From Candidatus Aminicenantota bacterium (GTDB lineage Bacteria; Acidobacteriota; Aminicenantia; Aminicenantales; Aminicenantaceae), in contig JAGLRY010000351.1 in the NCBI GenBank assembly GCA_023135995.1, positions 1 to 7,472 of the forward strand: a DNA stretch of 7,472 nucleotides, given 5' to 3'. The notes beneath the pieces were generated by a model. That model was given only the letters and a program-made list of their open reading frames with translations. It had not been told where the DNA came from and made no database searches. The position numbers and the translations under genes were made by a program. Positions 1-6,409 of this stretch are shown here, in pieces. How positions within the stretch are numbered: position 1 is the first letter of the stretch; every line of letters starts with the position of its first letter.

Positions 1-424
1 AAGTTGTCTCACCGATGGCCAATTGTTTTTCGTTCATGCAGGGATAGGCTGTGTTCAGGTAAGCATAAGTCGCTTCCACTTGCGGAATTTCGCCAGCTAC
101 AGTAACCCCTCGCATATCCCACGGGGTTTCATTGTGCAGGATGCCGTGGTAGATCTTTGTCATCGTACCCTTGGGATGCTTCTTGGGGGGCACAATATTC
201 ACCCACGTCCGGTAATTGCCGTCGCAGGAATGCGCTGTCATGACCGAGCCATCTGTGGATGCCAACCGTCCCACCATGATGCTGGTACAAGAATCGGGCA
301 CCTCCCAATCCAGAGGCTTCTCCTGGGTTTTTTGGGCAGAGATCTGGATCGAACCAGAAATCAATAAAAGAACAACTAAAAAAGTCAGACGCCTGAATAG
401 GACGCAAGTTCTCGAATTTTTCAT
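1..424 (-). CDS. Secreted C69-family dipeptidase, N-terminal part (runs off window)
   Basis: Reading the minus strand from the ATG at 424 gives 141 open codons to the window edge, so the C-terminal part is missing. Residues 1-30 are a Sec signal peptide: basic start (RR at 11-12), hydrophobic core FLVVLLLIS, likely cleavage after ISA. The mature part contains DSCTSIMVGRLASTDGS and then HSCDGNYRTW, which match the peptidase C69 family (N-terminal nucleophile hydrolases cleaving dipeptides). Cys46, just before TSIMVG, is the expected catalytic nucleophile, exposed by processing of the preceding residues. The location is inferred to be periplasmic or extracellular. The start is supported by AGGA eight bases upstream and by a good promoter at 461-489. 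It is transcribed divergently from the DTW-domain gene. Family assignment is by recognised motifs. Substrate specificity cannot be told from this fragment. Confidence 0.85.
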   Translation of the reverse strand, partial: MKNSRTCVLFRRLTFLVVLLLISGSIQISAQKTQEKPLDWEVPDSCTSIMVGRLASTDGSVMTAHSCDGNYRTWVNIVPPKKHPKGTMTKIYHGILHNETPWDMRGVTVAGEIPQVEATYAYLNTAYPCMNEKQLAIGETT

Positions 425-460
425 ATCACCATTCCTTACTCCTTTATGGAAAGACTATTC

Positions 461-489
461 ATTATTCAAAATACAGCTTCTGATGTCAA
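461..489 (-). promoter_or_regulatory. Sigma70-type promoter of the C69 dipeptidase gene
   Basis: On the minus strand a perfect -35 TTGACA (484-489) is followed by a 17-base spacer and a -10 AATAAT (461-466, five of six consensus bases). The predicted transcript start near 454 gives a leader of about 30 bases that contains the ribosome binding site AAGGA before the ATG at 424. Confidence 0.7.
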
Positions 490-512
490 TGTTTCCGACC
501 AGAAACAGAAAT

Positions 513-541
513 TTGATATGTACCCCTGTTTCTTTTAGAAT
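513..541 (+). promoter_or_regulatory. Candidate sigma70 promoter of the DTW-domain gene
   Basis: TTGATA (513-518), a 17-base spacer and TAGAAT (536-541) each match five of six consensus bases. Transcription would be expected to start about seven bases after the -10, near 548, only a couple of bases before the ATG at 550. If this promoter is the one used, the mRNA would be leaderless or nearly so. The GAGAGAA just before the ATG would then not be transcribed as a ribosome binding site. No better upstream plus-strand promoter was seen in the 125 bp divergent region. Confidence 0.45.
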
Positions 542-549
542 GAGAGAAA

Positions 550-1323
550 ATGAACCCGCAGGGATATTCATCCAACAAAGCCAACAAAAAAGAGGAACTC
601 CTCTTCCGCCAACTCTGTTACCGGTGTTTCCGGCCCAAGAAAAATTGTCTTTGTTCAGATATCAATGCCTTTGACACACGCACTCGTTTCGTGATCCTCA
701 TGCATCCCAAGGAAGCACGCAAAGTCAAGCTTGGAACGGGTCGCCTGACCCACCTCTGCCTTAAAAATTCTGAAATCCTGCTCGGGGTGGATTTCACGGA
801 AGATCAAAGAATCAACCGTTTGATCAAGGATCCCGTCAATTATCCTGTAATCCTGTATCCTGGAGAGAATTCCACCGACATCTCAGAGTTTCCTTTTCCC
901 GATAGCGACGCCGATCAGAAAAAAATTTTGGTCTTTGTGGTCGATGCCTCCTGGACCTTAGCCAAGAAGATGCTGAAGCTGAGCACCAATCTCCATGATT
1001 TGCCCAAAATCCATTTCCGGCCTCAAGGGCCATCTCGATACGTCATCAAGCAACAACCGCACCCAAACTGCCTCTCCACCATCGAGTCGGTATACTTCCT
1101 TCTTCAAGAGTTGGACAAAAGGGGAATGGAAGAATGTCGCGAAAAACACCACTCTCTGCTCGAGTTTCTGGACAAGATATGTCGCCTTCAACTGGAATGT
1201 ACCGAAGATGCCTCTCTTCCCGGATACAGAAAAAACGCGGTTACCCCATCAGGTAAAAAAAGGTGGCCAGATAAGAGTCGATATCCAGGAAAAAGGCAGA
1301 GGCGGAGTGTGTGCTTCGATTAG
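550..1323 (+). CDS. DTW-domain protein, probable tRNA-uridine aminocarboxypropyltransferase (TapT/YfiP-like)
   Basis: The 257-residue protein has the DTW-domain signatures in order. C23xxC26xRPxxxC33xC35 is a Cys cluster expected to bind metal. HPKEARKVKLGTGRL lies around residues 52-66, the name-giving motif appears as VDASW at 131-135, and LSTIES at 175-180. In characterised members (E. coli YfiP/TapT) the domain uses S-adenosylmethionine to add a 3-amino-3-carboxypropyl group to a tRNA uridine (acp3U, position 47 in E. coli). The same cytoplasmic role is inferred here. The motif is D-A-S-W rather than the usual D-x-T-W, a conservative change. The last 30 or so residues are a very basic tail (KKRWPDKSR, GKRQRR) outside the conserved domain, and the final four codons are the first copy of an 18-bp tandem repeat. 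The start is the first ATG after an in-frame TGA at 541-543, with GAGAGAA just upstream. It is the only plus-strand gene here. Confidence 0.88.
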   Translation: MNPQGYSSNKANKKEELLFRQLCYRCFRPKKNCLCSDINAFDTRTRFVILMHPKEARKVKLGTGRLTHLCLKNSEILLGVDFTEDQRINRLIKDPVNYPVILYPGENSTDISEFPFPDSDADQKKILVFVVDASWTLAKKMLKLSTNLHDLPKIHFRPQGPSRYVIKQQPHPNCLSTIESVYFLLQELDKRGMEECREKHHSLLEFLDKICRLQLECTEDASLPGYRKNAVTPSGKKRWPDKSRYPGKRQRRSVCFD

Positions 1324-1398
1324 AGGGTGTGCCTTGATCAGACCGTGTATATAAATTAGCGTGTGTGCTTTATTCGGATCGTGTGCTCTAAAGAACAT
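1309..1398. repeat. Imperfect 18-bp tandem repeat, five copies, at a convergent gene junction
   Basis: The core GTGT(GC) recurs at 1309, 1327, 1345, 1363 and 1381, exactly 18 bases apart each time. Four copies have GTGTGC and the middle one has GTGTAT. Copies 1 and 2 (GTGTGCTTCGATTAGAGG and GTGTGCCTTGATCAGACC) agree at 13 of 18 positions, as do copies 2 and 4; the others are more diverged. The array starts in the last four codons of the DTW-domain gene, contains its TAG stop (1321-1323), and ends on the last base of the stop codon of the opposing LolA-like gene (1398). The 18-bp unit is six codons, so it keeps the DTW reading frame. It has no spacer/repeat structure of a CRISPR array. Function unknown. 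No intrinsic terminator was seen in the 74 bp between the two stops. Confidence 0.75.
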
Positions 1399-2363
1399 CA
1401 GTATTTGACGTCCACATCCACCGTGAAGAATTTGTAATCCGCGTAATCGATCTCGAGCTTTGTCCTCTGAAGGGTTTTTTTCTGAACAGTGTTGGCGTAG
1501 TTGCTCCAGAGCCCTACCTGCACCCTATGGGGCGTGTAATTCTCCTCAAAAACAGTCTTCGATGGAAACATGAGCCCGTTTTTCTCCACATCATAATAGT
1601 GACTGATGGTGATGATGTGATTGATTCCTTTAGCCTTTGAGTCTTTATACCCTATCAGCGATTCCTGGGCCACATCGATCCGCAATATCTGGAAATTTTC
1701 CCTATCGACCCATATTCTCCCGTAGTTGGAATTTTCTTCGGATACGGATTTCAGTGTCGCTTCGATCACTACAGCATCCTTTCCTTTGTGTTTATCTTCT
1801 TTGATAATCTTGTAATCGAACTTGTCCTGCTGAGACTTGCCCAGAAGCCCGATGGGCCCGAGGACAGACCTGTAAGAATAGAACTTCCGTGTCTTCAACT
1901 GGGCATTTTTTTCATTTTTCTTTTTCCCATTCTCTTTAAGAAGTGTCCGGCTTTCCTCAATCTTGTCGCCTTTCTTGATCAACTGGTAGTCATAGACATA
2001 CACATTTTTTCTCAAATTTGTCTTGTGAGGGCCTTTCCTGTAGCGCTCGGGTGTGCCTTCATATCGAAATTCCTGATTTCTTCGGGGATCAGTCAACTCA
2101 CGATAGGAAGGCTCTTGAGGATTGGATAGTTGACCTTCTTTGTTGTTCTTCGAGGTTTCCTCCGTAATTGTCTCCAGACACACAAAATAAAGTGCCGAAT
2201 CGGCCAATTTGGAACAATATACGGCGCTTTTTTTAAGGATCTTATCCAGGTCTACAACGTCATCCCCCTCACCACTTTTTTGAGAGCTCAAAGCGGGATA
2301 AACAGTGAGTGTAAAGATCAGGACTAAAATGAAGCTGAGTTTTGAAATGATTTTGTAATCCAT
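1398..2363 (-). CDS. Secreted protein with probable LolA/outer-membrane-lipoprotein-sorting-like fold, function unknown
   Basis: The chosen start gives 321 residues. The first 27 or so form a signal peptide (MDYKIISK, then hydrophobic LSFILVLIFTLTVYPAL, then SSQ), so the protein should be exported to the periplasm or outer membrane. A helical segment (LDKILKKSAVYCSKLADSALYFVC) is followed by a lysine-rich charged region and then a beta-rich part. The pattern GRIWVDRENFQILRIDV followed by YYDVEKNGLMFPS resembles the LolA/LolB/RseB-like half-barrel family, where similar strands bind lipid or lipoprotein acyl chains. That resemblance is my inference from pattern, not a firm family match. An upstream in-frame ATG at 2387 would add eight residues, but the GAGGAG ribosome site lies inside that extension, ten bases before the ATG at 2363, so 2363 is preferred. 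No lipobox Cys was seen. It is convergent with the DTW gene. Confidence 0.65.
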   Translation of the reverse strand: MDYKIISKLSFILVLIFTLTVYPALSSQKSGEGDDVVDLDKILKKSAVYCSKLADSALYFVCLETITEETSKNNKEGQLSNPQEPSYRELTDPRRNQEFRYEGTPERYRKGPHKTNLRKNVYVYDYQLIKKGDKIEESRTLLKENGKKKNEKNAQLKTRKFYSYRSVLGPIGLLGKSQQDKFDYKIIKEDKHKGKDAVVIEATLKSVSEENSNYGRIWVDRENFQILRIDVAQESLIGYKDSKAKGINHIITISHYYDVEKNGLMFPSKTVFEENYTPHRVQVGLWSNYANTVQKKTLQRTKLEIDYADYKFFTVDVDVKY

Positions 2364-2400
2364 TTGATTCCGACTCCTCAAACTCATTTATCAATATAAC

Positions 2401-2430
2401 ATATTATTAAAATAGGCTATTTTATAGCAA
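2401..2430 (-). promoter_or_regulatory. Candidate promoter of the LolA-like gene with a palindrome in its spacer
   Basis: On the minus strand -35 TTGCTA (2425-2430), an 18-base spacer and -10 TAATAT (2401-2406) place the transcript start near 2394. That gives a 31-base leader containing GAGGAG. The spacer is almost wholly a perfect inverted repeat, AAAATAG and CTATTTT around one central base (2409-2423), placed where a repressor or activator could act on the promoter. The hexamers are moderate matches only. Confidence 0.45.
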
Positions 2431-2609
2431 AAACCGTGCCATCTCCTTTTTCAGGTTGACCATTCCGAAACACGAGATATCTCTGTCTACAAATACGGAC
2501 AGGTGTGTAGATTTTCATATAAAGAATATAGAATCTCGAAAAGTCAGCCGTTCTTTAATTTATCTGAGTTTCTTTCAAACACAATTTCGATAAAAAAGAT
2601 TTGTCCGGT
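2431..2609. other. AT-rich intergenic region without a recognised gene
   Basis: This is the rest of the 246 bp gap between the aminotransferase stop and the LolA-like gene start. It holds a 10-bp palindrome GAGATATCTC (2474-2483). I see no convincing ORF, RNA gene or GC-rich hairpin with a T-tract. How the aminotransferase transcript ends is therefore not evident from the sequence. Confidence 0.5.
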
Positions 2610-3770
2610 TTATCCTATACATGCTTTGATATTCGCTACCGCCGCCTTGAGGTTTTCTAGAGAATTCGCATAGGAAATACGGATGTGTCCAGCGCCATTT
2701 TTCCCGAAATATTCCCCAGGCACTGTGGCCACAGAGGCCTTCTCCAGGAGCATTTTGGACATCTGATATCCATCCATCCCGGTTTCTTTGACTGAGGGAA
2801 AGAGGTAAAAGGCCCCCTGTGGTTCAGCGGATGAAAATCCAGGAATCTGATTTATGGCCTCGTAGATGTAATCGCGCCGCCTGCAGAATTCCTCCACCAT
2901 GGCATATGCAGGTCCCTGATCTCCTTTCAGAGCGGTCACAGCTCCCCACTGTGCAAAAGTGTTGGTGGATGTCACCATGTACTGGTGATATCTAAGTATC
3001 GGATTCAAATATTTTTCCTCTCCCAGAACATATCCCAATCTCCAACCCGTCATCGAATAGAACTTGGAGAGGCCGTTTAGGATAAGGGTCCGCTCTTTCA
3101 TCCCCTCCAGGGAAGCGATAGTGACATGTTCGGCTGGCGGATAGATGATCTTTTCGTAGATCTCGTCGCTCAAGATCACCAGATCATGTTCCTGCGCAAG
3201 CTGAGCGATTTTTTCCAGCACAGCCAAAGAGTTCACTCCGCCTGTCGGATTGGAGGGACTGGCCAGAAGGATCATCCTGGTCTTTGGAGTGATCTTATCT
3301 GCGATGTCATCTGGATCGGGCTGGTAGTTTCTGTCTTCATAGAGTGTATAATCCACCGGTTCCACATCATTCGATATCGCGTCCACATCGTAATTCACCC
3401 AGCGGGGGTCGGGGATAAGGATCTGGTCTCCGGGATCGAGAAGGGCATGAATGGCAACATACACGCCCTCTGCCACGCCATTGGTCACTACAACATCCGA
3501 TTTTGGACTGTATTCCAGTTGATATTCCTCCGCGTATTTATCCGTAATGGCCTGACGGAGCTCTGGGATTCCGGCGTTCTGCGAATAGTGGTGTTTCCCG
3601 GCCCGAAGAGCTTCCACGGCGGCCTCGACGATATGGGCGGGCGTGTCGAAATCCGGCTTTCCTATCTCCAGATGAATGATCGTCTGTCCTTTACTCTCCA
3701 TTTTTTTGGCCATGTCAAAAACCGTACGGATGCCCGAGTAAGGAATGCGCTGAGCTTTTATCGATTCCAT
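2610..3770 (-). CDS. PLP-dependent class I/II aminotransferase (aspartate aminotransferase-like, fold type I)
   Basis: This is a complete 386-residue protein, the usual length for the family. The N-terminal GKPDFDTP segment is at 37-44. The PLP-binding residues are all visible: Asn174 in SPSNPTGG, Asp202 and Tyr205 in SDEIYEK, and Lys236 in NGLSKFYSMTGWRLGY, the Schiff-base lysine. Arg364 in HIRISYANS binds the substrate alpha-carboxylate in this family. The enzyme should transfer an amino group between an amino acid and a 2-oxo acid in the cytoplasm. Subgroup Igamma-type aspartate/alanine-like transaminases are the closest by general appearance, but the actual amino acid cannot be read from the sequence. 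AAGGAG lies nine bases before the ATG. A TGATATAAT extended -10 lies about 80 bp upstream, so it is likely its own transcription unit separate from the esterase. Confidence 0.93.
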   Translation of the reverse strand: MESIKAQRIPYSGIRTVFDMAKKMESKGQTIIHLEIGKPDFDTPAHIVEAAVEALRAGKHHYSQNAGIPELRQAITDKYAEEYQLEYSPKSDVVVTNGVAEGVYVAIHALLDPGDQILIPDPRWVNYDVDAISNDVEPVDYTLYEDRNYQPDPDDIADKITPKTRMILLASPSNPTGGVNSLAVLEKIAQLAQEHDLVILSDEIYEKIIYPPAEHVTIASLEGMKERTLILNGLSKFYSMTGWRLGYVLGEEKYLNPILRYHQYMVTSTNTFAQWGAVTALKGDQGPAYAMVEEFCRRRDYIYEAINQIPGFSSAEPQGAFYLFPSVKETGMDGYQMSKMLLEKASVATVPGEYFGKNGAGHIRISYANSLENLKAAVANIKACIG

Positions 3771-3779
3771 CTTATGTCG

Positions 3780-3809
3780 CTCCTTCCATCAACAGCCTGT
3801 TCCCCCCCC
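3780..3809 (-). promoter_or_regulatory. 5' leader of the aminotransferase with ribosome site, small palindrome and G8 run
   Basis: Reading toward the gene on the minus strand, the leader has a run of eight G (3802-3809 as C on the plus strand), then an 11-bp inverted repeat AACAG/CTGTT (3791-3801), then AAGGAG just before the ATG at 3770. At roughly 72 bases the leader is too short for most known riboswitches. Confidence 0.35.
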
Positions 3810-3849
3810 ATATACCACGGCGGCCTGCTAACTTCAATGGGACTCGAAG

Positions 3850-3885
3850 ATTATATCAAAACACGAAAGGATAATCCTTGTACAA
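3850..3885 (-). promoter_or_regulatory. Extended -10 promoter of the aminotransferase with overlapping palindromes
   Basis: On the minus strand TATAAT (3850-3855) is preceded by TG and one base, a perfect extended -10 element. There is no good -35 (AGGATT at the 17-base spacing). The -35 zone is instead covered by the perfect palindrome AAGGAT-A-ATCCTT (3867-3879), which abuts a second palindrome TTGTACAA (3878-3885). This arrangement is typical of a regulated promoter where a DNA-binding protein replaces or blocks the -35 contact. No regulator gene is next to it. Confidence 0.5.
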
Positions 3886-3948
3886 ACAGCGAGAATAAAA
3901 TATTGCTTCGATGTTCAAGCCATATGTCCTAAGAGGAGGCATCCAAGA

Positions 3949-3969
3949 AAAAGGGGACTGTCCCCTTTT
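3949..3969. terminator. GGGGAC/GTCCCC palindrome, terminator-like and REP-like, copy 1
   Basis: Arms AAAAGGGGAC (3949-3958) and GTCCCCTTTT (3960-3969) are perfect complements around a single central T. It overlaps the TAA stop of the esterase gene (3968-3970). On the minus-strand transcript it gives an A-tract, a GC-rich stem and a run of five U, so it should work as an intrinsic terminator for that gene. A near-identical element occurs at 6410-6432. Confidence 0.65.
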
Positions 3970-5722
3970 AATGGCGCCAGCTGGTGAGGTCTGCGCCTGG
4001 TGGGGCGGCTTTCTTGATCCGGTCTAGAATCTTCGGCACGTACATCTGGTTGTACCTCAGGCGCGAGAGGGCATTCGGCCGTGTCTGGTCGCCATTCCAG
4101 CAGTGTTCCGCTCTATCCCCGTAGTCCACATCCCCATCGTAATGGGGATCGGTAGTGCTCTCCAGGAATTCTTCGACCAAATAGACGGCATTGTTCAAGT
4201 AATAATTGTCCATATCCCCACAGTAGATGTGGATCTTTCCTTTGAGTTTAGGTCCCAGTGTCTTCCAGTCCCGCTGGAGAATATAGCTCAAGTCGTAGTT
4301 TTCCCGCCAGTATTCGGCCACTTCTTTGTCGATTTCTCCTGTCATTTTGTCCCAGATGGGCTTGGGATACCCATCTTCACCCATCGGACTGTAAACGGCT
4401 TGCCAGATATCCCACTGGTCGCCGGAGCGTGAATTGGTCCCGAGCACTAGCTCGCGAAGGTTCGTCTCTTCGAGTGTACAGCTGACTTGTCCTAGGTAAT
4501 TCCGCCTTCCGGGTCTAGGCGTTTTCTTGAAGGGGCTCTTCAGGAAATAGGCATTTTCATCCTCGTAGATGTTGACAAGTGTATACGCCCGAAAATCGAT
4601 CGGATCCGGACAAGCGGCAAAACAACCGTTGTAATCATCCGGGTAGAAGACCTGTACGGCCAGCGCTTCCCATCCCCCCGTAGAACCGCCGTATAGAAAC
4701 CGGGCCCAACCCTCGCCGATTCCCCTGAATTTTTCCTCGATGTAGGGGATTAACTCATAGGTGATCGCATCTCCATAGGGCCCTATGTTGGCGGAATTCA
4801 CTGCATAGGAGTCGTCATAATAAGGATTGGCATGCTGGATCTCTATGATGAGCATTCGCGGAGTGTCTGGGGCGATCCAGTATTTGTAAAACTTATACGC
4901 GTATTCCTGCTGAGTTTTGTTGTAACCAGGCCAATCGAAGCGCGCGCTGTACTCCGCCTCGAGGTCTGGGTCTGGTGATTCTTCCCGGAAACTACCGAAT
5001 GTGTAGGGGAAATGGCCATGGAAGACACAGAGCGGATATCGCGCCTCAGGATGCTTTTCGAAACCTTCGGGCAGAAGCACATGGGCGCCCAAAAACATGG
5101 GCCGGCCCCAGAATTCTGTGAGGAGCTTGCTCTGGATCTTCACATGTTTGATGTATTTTGTCTCGGGAGGATCGGGAATGGGAGGAATCTTTTGGTCCAG
5201 ATTGACCGTGATTATCTGGTCCTTGGATGGATCCACATACACTTTTTGGGGTGTGCTGTAGAGATTGCCGGGGGCACGGTTCCAGTGCTGCCCCTCTCCC
5301 CTATCCATGGGAAGCTTGACCACATGGCCGTCGGCACGGTGAAAGGTCTCATAGATATGGAGGAGCCCCTGCACCCAATACTCTCCAGCAGGAACGTTTG
5401 ATAGGCTATTTATCGGATATCCGAGTACACTCCCATCAAAAAGGGCATTTTCTCCCGGGCTCAAGCCATCCACATCGATCCCGAAGACGAGCTGTGTGTT
5501 GGGTCCATCGCTGATCTGAAAGCGCGGCTCGCGGCTCTCATCTGTGGAGAACATCAAAAGCACCCGGCCATCAAGGGCTTCTGCACTCTGTTCTTCCGGA
5601 AACGAAATCCCAAAACGGAGCCTACCGACAGAGCTTTCCTCACCCATCTGGCATGACGAAACCCACAAAATAATCACCAAAATCCCCACTACAAGCGACA
5701 ACTTCTGATAAGAATGAGACAT
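3968..5722 (-). CDS. Secreted lipoprotein with esterase (alpha/beta hydrolase, esterase D-like) domain
   Basis: The 584-residue protein begins with a lipoprotein signal: hydrophobic residues 9-20, then VSSC with Cys24 the acylated residue, so it is anchored in a membrane facing the periplasm or outside. Residues about 30-180 form a separate beta-rich N-terminal domain with no catalytic motif. A proline-rich linker (KIPPIPDPPETK, 178-189) leads to the esterase domain. There LYGGSTGGWEAL gives the nucleophile elbow with Ser347 (GxSxGG). Later CGDMDN (501-506) supplies the probable acid Asp503 or Asp505, and RAEHCW supplies His540. This order and spacing fits the esterase D/PF00756-like group. 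It should hydrolyse an ester bond of unknown substrate; a carbohydrate-linked ester is possible but not shown. The ribosome site AAAGGAGG is unusually close, about four bases from the ATG. The gene is 120 bp downstream of the ferritin-like gene in the same direction, with no clear promoter seen between them. Confidence 0.83.
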   Translation of the reverse strand: MSHSYQKLSLVVGILVIILWVSSCQMGEESSVGRLRFGISFPEEQSAEALDGRVLLMFSTDESREPRFQISDGPNTQLVFGIDVDGLSPGENALFDGSVLGYPINSLSNVPAGEYWVQGLLHIYETFHRADGHVVKLPMDRGEGQHWNRAPGNLYSTPQKVYVDPSKDQIITVNLDQKIPPIPDPPETKYIKHVKIQSKLLTEFWGRPMFLGAHVLLPEGFEKHPEARYPLCVFHGHFPYTFGSFREESPDPDLEAEYSARFDWPGYNKTQQEYAYKFYKYWIAPDTPRMLIIEIQHANPYYDDSYAVNSANIGPYGDAITYELIPYIEEKFRGIGEGWARFLYGGSTGGWEALAVQVFYPDDYNGCFAACPDPIDFRAYTLVNIYEDENAYFLKSPFKKTPRPGRRNYLGQVSCTLEETNLRELVLGTNSRSGDQWDIWQAVYSPMGEDGYPKPIWDKMTGEIDKEVAEYWRENYDLSYILQRDWKTLGPKLKGKIHIYCGDMDNYYLNNAVYLVEEFLESTTDPHYDGDVDYGDRAEHCWNGDQTRPNALSRLRYNQMYVPKILDRIKKAAPPGADLTSWRH

Positions 5723-5842
5723 GACTCCTCCTTTTAAATGGCTCTATATCCGAGAATCATCTGTCCCCGGAAAACGAATGGCTTTCGCCCAGTACTCGAA
5801 ACTTAAAGAGTATTTGATCACACTCTCAGTGCAGTAATGGAA
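5723..5842. other. Intergenic gap between ferritin-like and esterase genes
   Basis: These 120 bp contain the esterase ribosome site (AAAGGAGG) and a TATAGA -10-like hexamer without a matching -35. There are small inverted repeats, such as TACTC/GAGTA around 5794-5812. None is strong enough to call a terminator or promoter, so co-transcription of the two genes is possible. Confidence 0.35.
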
Positions 5843-6343
5843 TCAATCCAGAGGCCAGAACTGGTTGTCGTACCAGATCTGTTCTCTGATCTCATTGTCC
5901 AGTTTGGCCAGTATCATCATATGGGTTTTTTCCCACCGGACAAGCCACCTGTAGAGTTTTTGTTCCCCTTCGGACTCTGCCTCTTCGGCCTGTTTCGAAT
6001 AGAAGTTGACTGCATTTTTCTCGAATTCAAGAGCCGCCGAGATGACCGCCGCCTCATATCCTGCACCGTGCACCTCTTTGACAACCTCGCTGGAAATGAT
6101 CGCAGCTGTTACAGTCGCATCCCCCTGCTCGAGGTCGGAAGCATCCGGACTTTGGCCTTTGAGAATTCGGGAATATTGTTTGGTTAAAAGATTGATGTGT
6201 TTCTGCTCTTCCCGGACAAGCATCTTGAAGAGTTCCTTGACACCTTCGATCTTTGTGGTTTCAGTCACAGATTCATAGAGGGCTTTGCCTTTGTGCTCAA
6301 GAAGGATCGCCCCTTTGACGATATCGATTCTTTTATCAGTCAT
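5843..6343 (-). CDS. Ferritin-like/rubrerythrin-type di-iron protein
   Basis: This is a complete 166-residue, mostly helical protein with the four-helix-bundle di-iron pattern. Glu16 is in LLEHKGKALY (helix A), E46xxH49 in REEQKH (helix B), Glu106 in ALEFEKNAVNFY (helix C) and E138xxH141 in RWEKTHM (helix D). Two Glu plus two ExxH motifs are the expected ligands for a non-haem di-iron centre. There is no C-terminal rubredoxin domain (no CxxC pairs), so it is a short rubrerythrin/ferritin-like member ending in DNQFWPLD. Related proteins reduce peroxide or handle iron in anaerobes; an oxidative-stress role in the cytoplasm is inferred. AGGA lies five to eight bases before the ATG, and TATAAT lies about 40 bp upstream. 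The nearest downstream gene is the esterase lipoprotein, with no obvious functional link. Confidence 0.85.
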   Translation of the reverse strand: MTDKRIDIVKGAILLEHKGKALYESVTETTKIEGVKELFKMLVREEQKHINLLTKQYSRILKGQSPDASDLEQGDATVTAAIISSEVVKEVHGAGYEAAVISAALEFEKNAVNFYSKQAEEAESEGEQKLYRWLVRWEKTHMMILAKLDNEIREQIWYDNQFWPLD

Positions 6344-6379
6344 TTTATTCCTCTCCCGCTTTCAGAGATCCAAAATTCT

Positions 6380-6385
6380 ATTATA
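6380..6385 (-). promoter_or_regulatory. -10 element of the ferritin-like gene promoter
   Basis: A consensus TATAAT on the minus strand would start transcription near 6373, leaving a 30-base leader with GAGAGGA before the ATG at 6343. No good -35 exists at 17 bases. TTGGTG (6406-6411) is 20 bases away and runs into the adjoining palindrome. Confidence 0.45.
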
Positions 6386-6409
6386 ATCATTTTTATCTCT
6401 CATAACACC

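Noticed and set aside
129..407. 92-residue minus-strand open frame near the left edge
   Set aside because: It is in a different frame from the C69 dipeptidase that covers the same bases and has a signal peptide, catalytic Cys motif, promoter and ribosome site.
1252..1323. Frameshift at the A7 run near the end of the DTW-domain gene
   Set aside because: The other frames after the run give no recognisable continuation, and the conserved domain is already complete before it.
1309..1398. CRISPR array
   Set aside because: The 18-base units are contiguous and diverged, with no unique spacers between them.
2364..2387. Upstream ATG at 2387 as start of the LolA-like protein
   Set aside because: The strong GAGGAG ribosome site lies inside this extension and is spaced for the ATG at 2363. 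The extra residues also place RSRNQ before a normal signal peptide.
2474..2483. GAGATATCTC palindrome as a regulatory site
   Set aside because: It is only 10 bp, in AT-rich sequence, and has no clear relation to a promoter, so chance is sufficient.
3126..3932. 268-residue plus-strand open frame opposite the aminotransferase
   Set aside because: It lies antisense to a well-supported aminotransferase carrying every catalytic motif, shows no recognisable domain, and its frame is explained by codon bias of the real gene.
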